A DNA stretch of 14,859 nucleotides from an uncultured Anaerovibrio sp. (GTDB lineage: Bacteria > Bacillota > Negativicutes > Selenomonadales > Selenomonadaceae), in assembly GCA_902785445.1 (NCBI GenBank), contig CACZYN010000017.1, positions 1-14,859 on the forward strand, written 5' to 3'. Below the pieces are notes generated by a model. That model saw nothing but the letters and a program-made list of their open reading frames with translations. It was not told the origin of the DNA and made no database searches. Below are positions 14,280-14,859 of this stretch, one piece after another (position 1 is the first letter of the stretch; each line of letters opens with the position of its first letter). Made by a program: the position numbers and the translations under genes.

Positions 14280-14859
14280 TCAAACTTTTTTTGCCAGCAT
14301 TTCCTGCCGGACTTCTTCTGGTACCAAGCTTCCGCCCGTTGCCCAAATAATATGAGTGGCAGTGTCCATGTGACGGTTCAGGCGGTTATCATAGAGATAA
14401 TCCTGCATTTCATTGGAATGATTCCAGCAATATGCTCCATGTACTGCAGCGCAAGCACTTGGTTCAATAAAGATTTTTTCCGTGTTCCACAAAAGTCGCA
14501 TATAGTCAAAGAGTCGCTTATCCTTGACAGTAATAATACCGGACAAGAACGGCTTTATAAAATCGCCAACAAAGGCCGATGGGCGTCCCACTGCCAGTCC
14601 GTCTGCGTAGGTTTTACCGGAAAGTCCAATATCCTGCACGGAAATATGATTGTAAAGTCCCGTCACCATGCCCAAGAGCATACTTGGTGCCTGGGTAGGC
14701 TCCACAAAGAAGCAATGAACATCATTGCCCAAAAATTGGCGAAGGCCGAAGGTAATCCCCCCTGGTGCGCCTCCCACGCCACAAGGAATATAGACAAATA
14801 ACGGATGGTCTTTGTCCACTGGTATGCTCTGCTGACGCAGCTGTTTTTTCAGCCGTTTA
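14280..14859 (-). CDS. dsdA: D-serine dehydratase (D-serine ammonia-lyase), C-terminal part
   Basis: The frame is open to the window edge, so the N-terminal part is missing; 192 residues and the TGA stop are seen, roughly two fifths of a DsdA of about 440 residues. The enzyme converts D-serine to pyruvate and ammonia with PLP. Visible family features are HPLFVYIPCGVGGAPGG (the glycine loop that holds the PLP phosphate), HCFFVEPTQAPSMLLG, ISVQDIGLSGKTYADGLAVGRPS and FIEPSACA. The Schiff-base lysine lies outside. The match to the DsdA pattern is close; the related L-serine and diaminopropionate lyases lack the ADGLAVGR segment. A GTG at 14819 is internal, not a start. It may be the first gene of the hydrogenase transcript. 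Confidence 0.92.
   Translation of the reverse strand, partial: KRLKKQLRQQSIPVDKDHPLFVYIPCGVGGAPGGITFGLRQFLGNDVHCFFVEPTQAPSMLLGMVTGLYNHISVQDIGLSGKTYADGLAVGRPSAFVGDFIKPFLSGIITVKDKRLFDYMRLLWNTEKIFIEPSACAAVHGAYCWNHSNEMQDYLYDNRLNRHMDTATHIIWATGGSLVPEEVRQEMLAKKV

Noticed and set aside
14352..14801. Plus-strand frame of 149 codons opposite dsdA
   Set aside because: Antisense to a clear DsdA reading frame with conserved motifs; no family features of its own.
1..14859. CRISPR array, insertion sequence, tRNA or rRNA genes
   Set aside because: I saw no regularly spaced repeats, transposase frames, terminal inverted repeats or tRNA-like cloverleaf sequences on either strand.

Overview
The window is about 14.9 kb of moderate-GC bacterial DNA with every recognisable gene on the minus strand. 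Shine-Dalgarno sites are strong (GGAGG/GGAG, 6 to 11 nt from the start), promoters are sigma-70/sigma-A-like and terminators are classic hairpins with T-tracts. The gene set (clostridial-style Sir2, ogt, a 4Fe-4S-rich anaerobic repertoire, a group-4-type membrane [NiFe] hydrogenase, D-serine dehydratase) suggests an anaerobic Firmicute. Negativicutes such as an Acidaminococcaceae member is my guess from protein style, not something I could test. The description below follows plus coordinates from left to right, so transcription runs right to left.

1-935: the N-terminal part of a MalY/PatB-type C-S lyase, cut by the window edge; a small nitroreductase with its own good promoter and a terminator that separates it from the lyase.

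935-3753: a tight four-gene operon, in transcription order arsR-type repressor, 2x[4Fe-4S] ferredoxin, polytopic NapH/YccM-like iron-sulfur membrane protein, and CoA-disulfide reductase fused to a rhodanese domain. It has a near-consensus promoter (TTGACA, 17 bp, TAATAT) whose -10 overlaps a perfect AT-rich inverted repeat, a likely operator. The content suggests a persulfide/sulfane-sulfur or thiol-redox response system with a membrane electron-transfer branch.

3800-5200: ogt (O6-alkylguanine-DNA methyltransferase) followed by a Sir2 deacylase whose ribosome site overlaps the ogt stop. 5238-6709: a stand-alone cytoplasmic diguanylate cyclase with PAS-like regions on both sides, its own promoter and terminator, and a G-rich leader.

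6752-14859: a hydrogenase-4-like operon in the order hyfB, hyfC, hyfE, hyfF, hyfG (NuoC-NuoD fusion), and a ferredoxin-hyfI fusion. A previously overlooked 48-residue one-helix ORF follows, and then a strong terminator. Upstream, only 32 nt before hyfB, lies the 3' part of dsdA (D-serine dehydratase), with no terminator between. HyfG keeps all four Ni-ligand cysteines, so the complex looks like a hydrogenase rather than a complex-I relative. However, it ends exactly at the usual maturation cleavage point, lacks the L1 histidine, and the operon lacks hyfA, hyfD, a separate hyfH and hyfJ. Together the Hyf proteins would pass electrons from ferredoxin or another low-potential donor through HyfI to HyfG, coupled to ion movement by HyfB/C/E/F.
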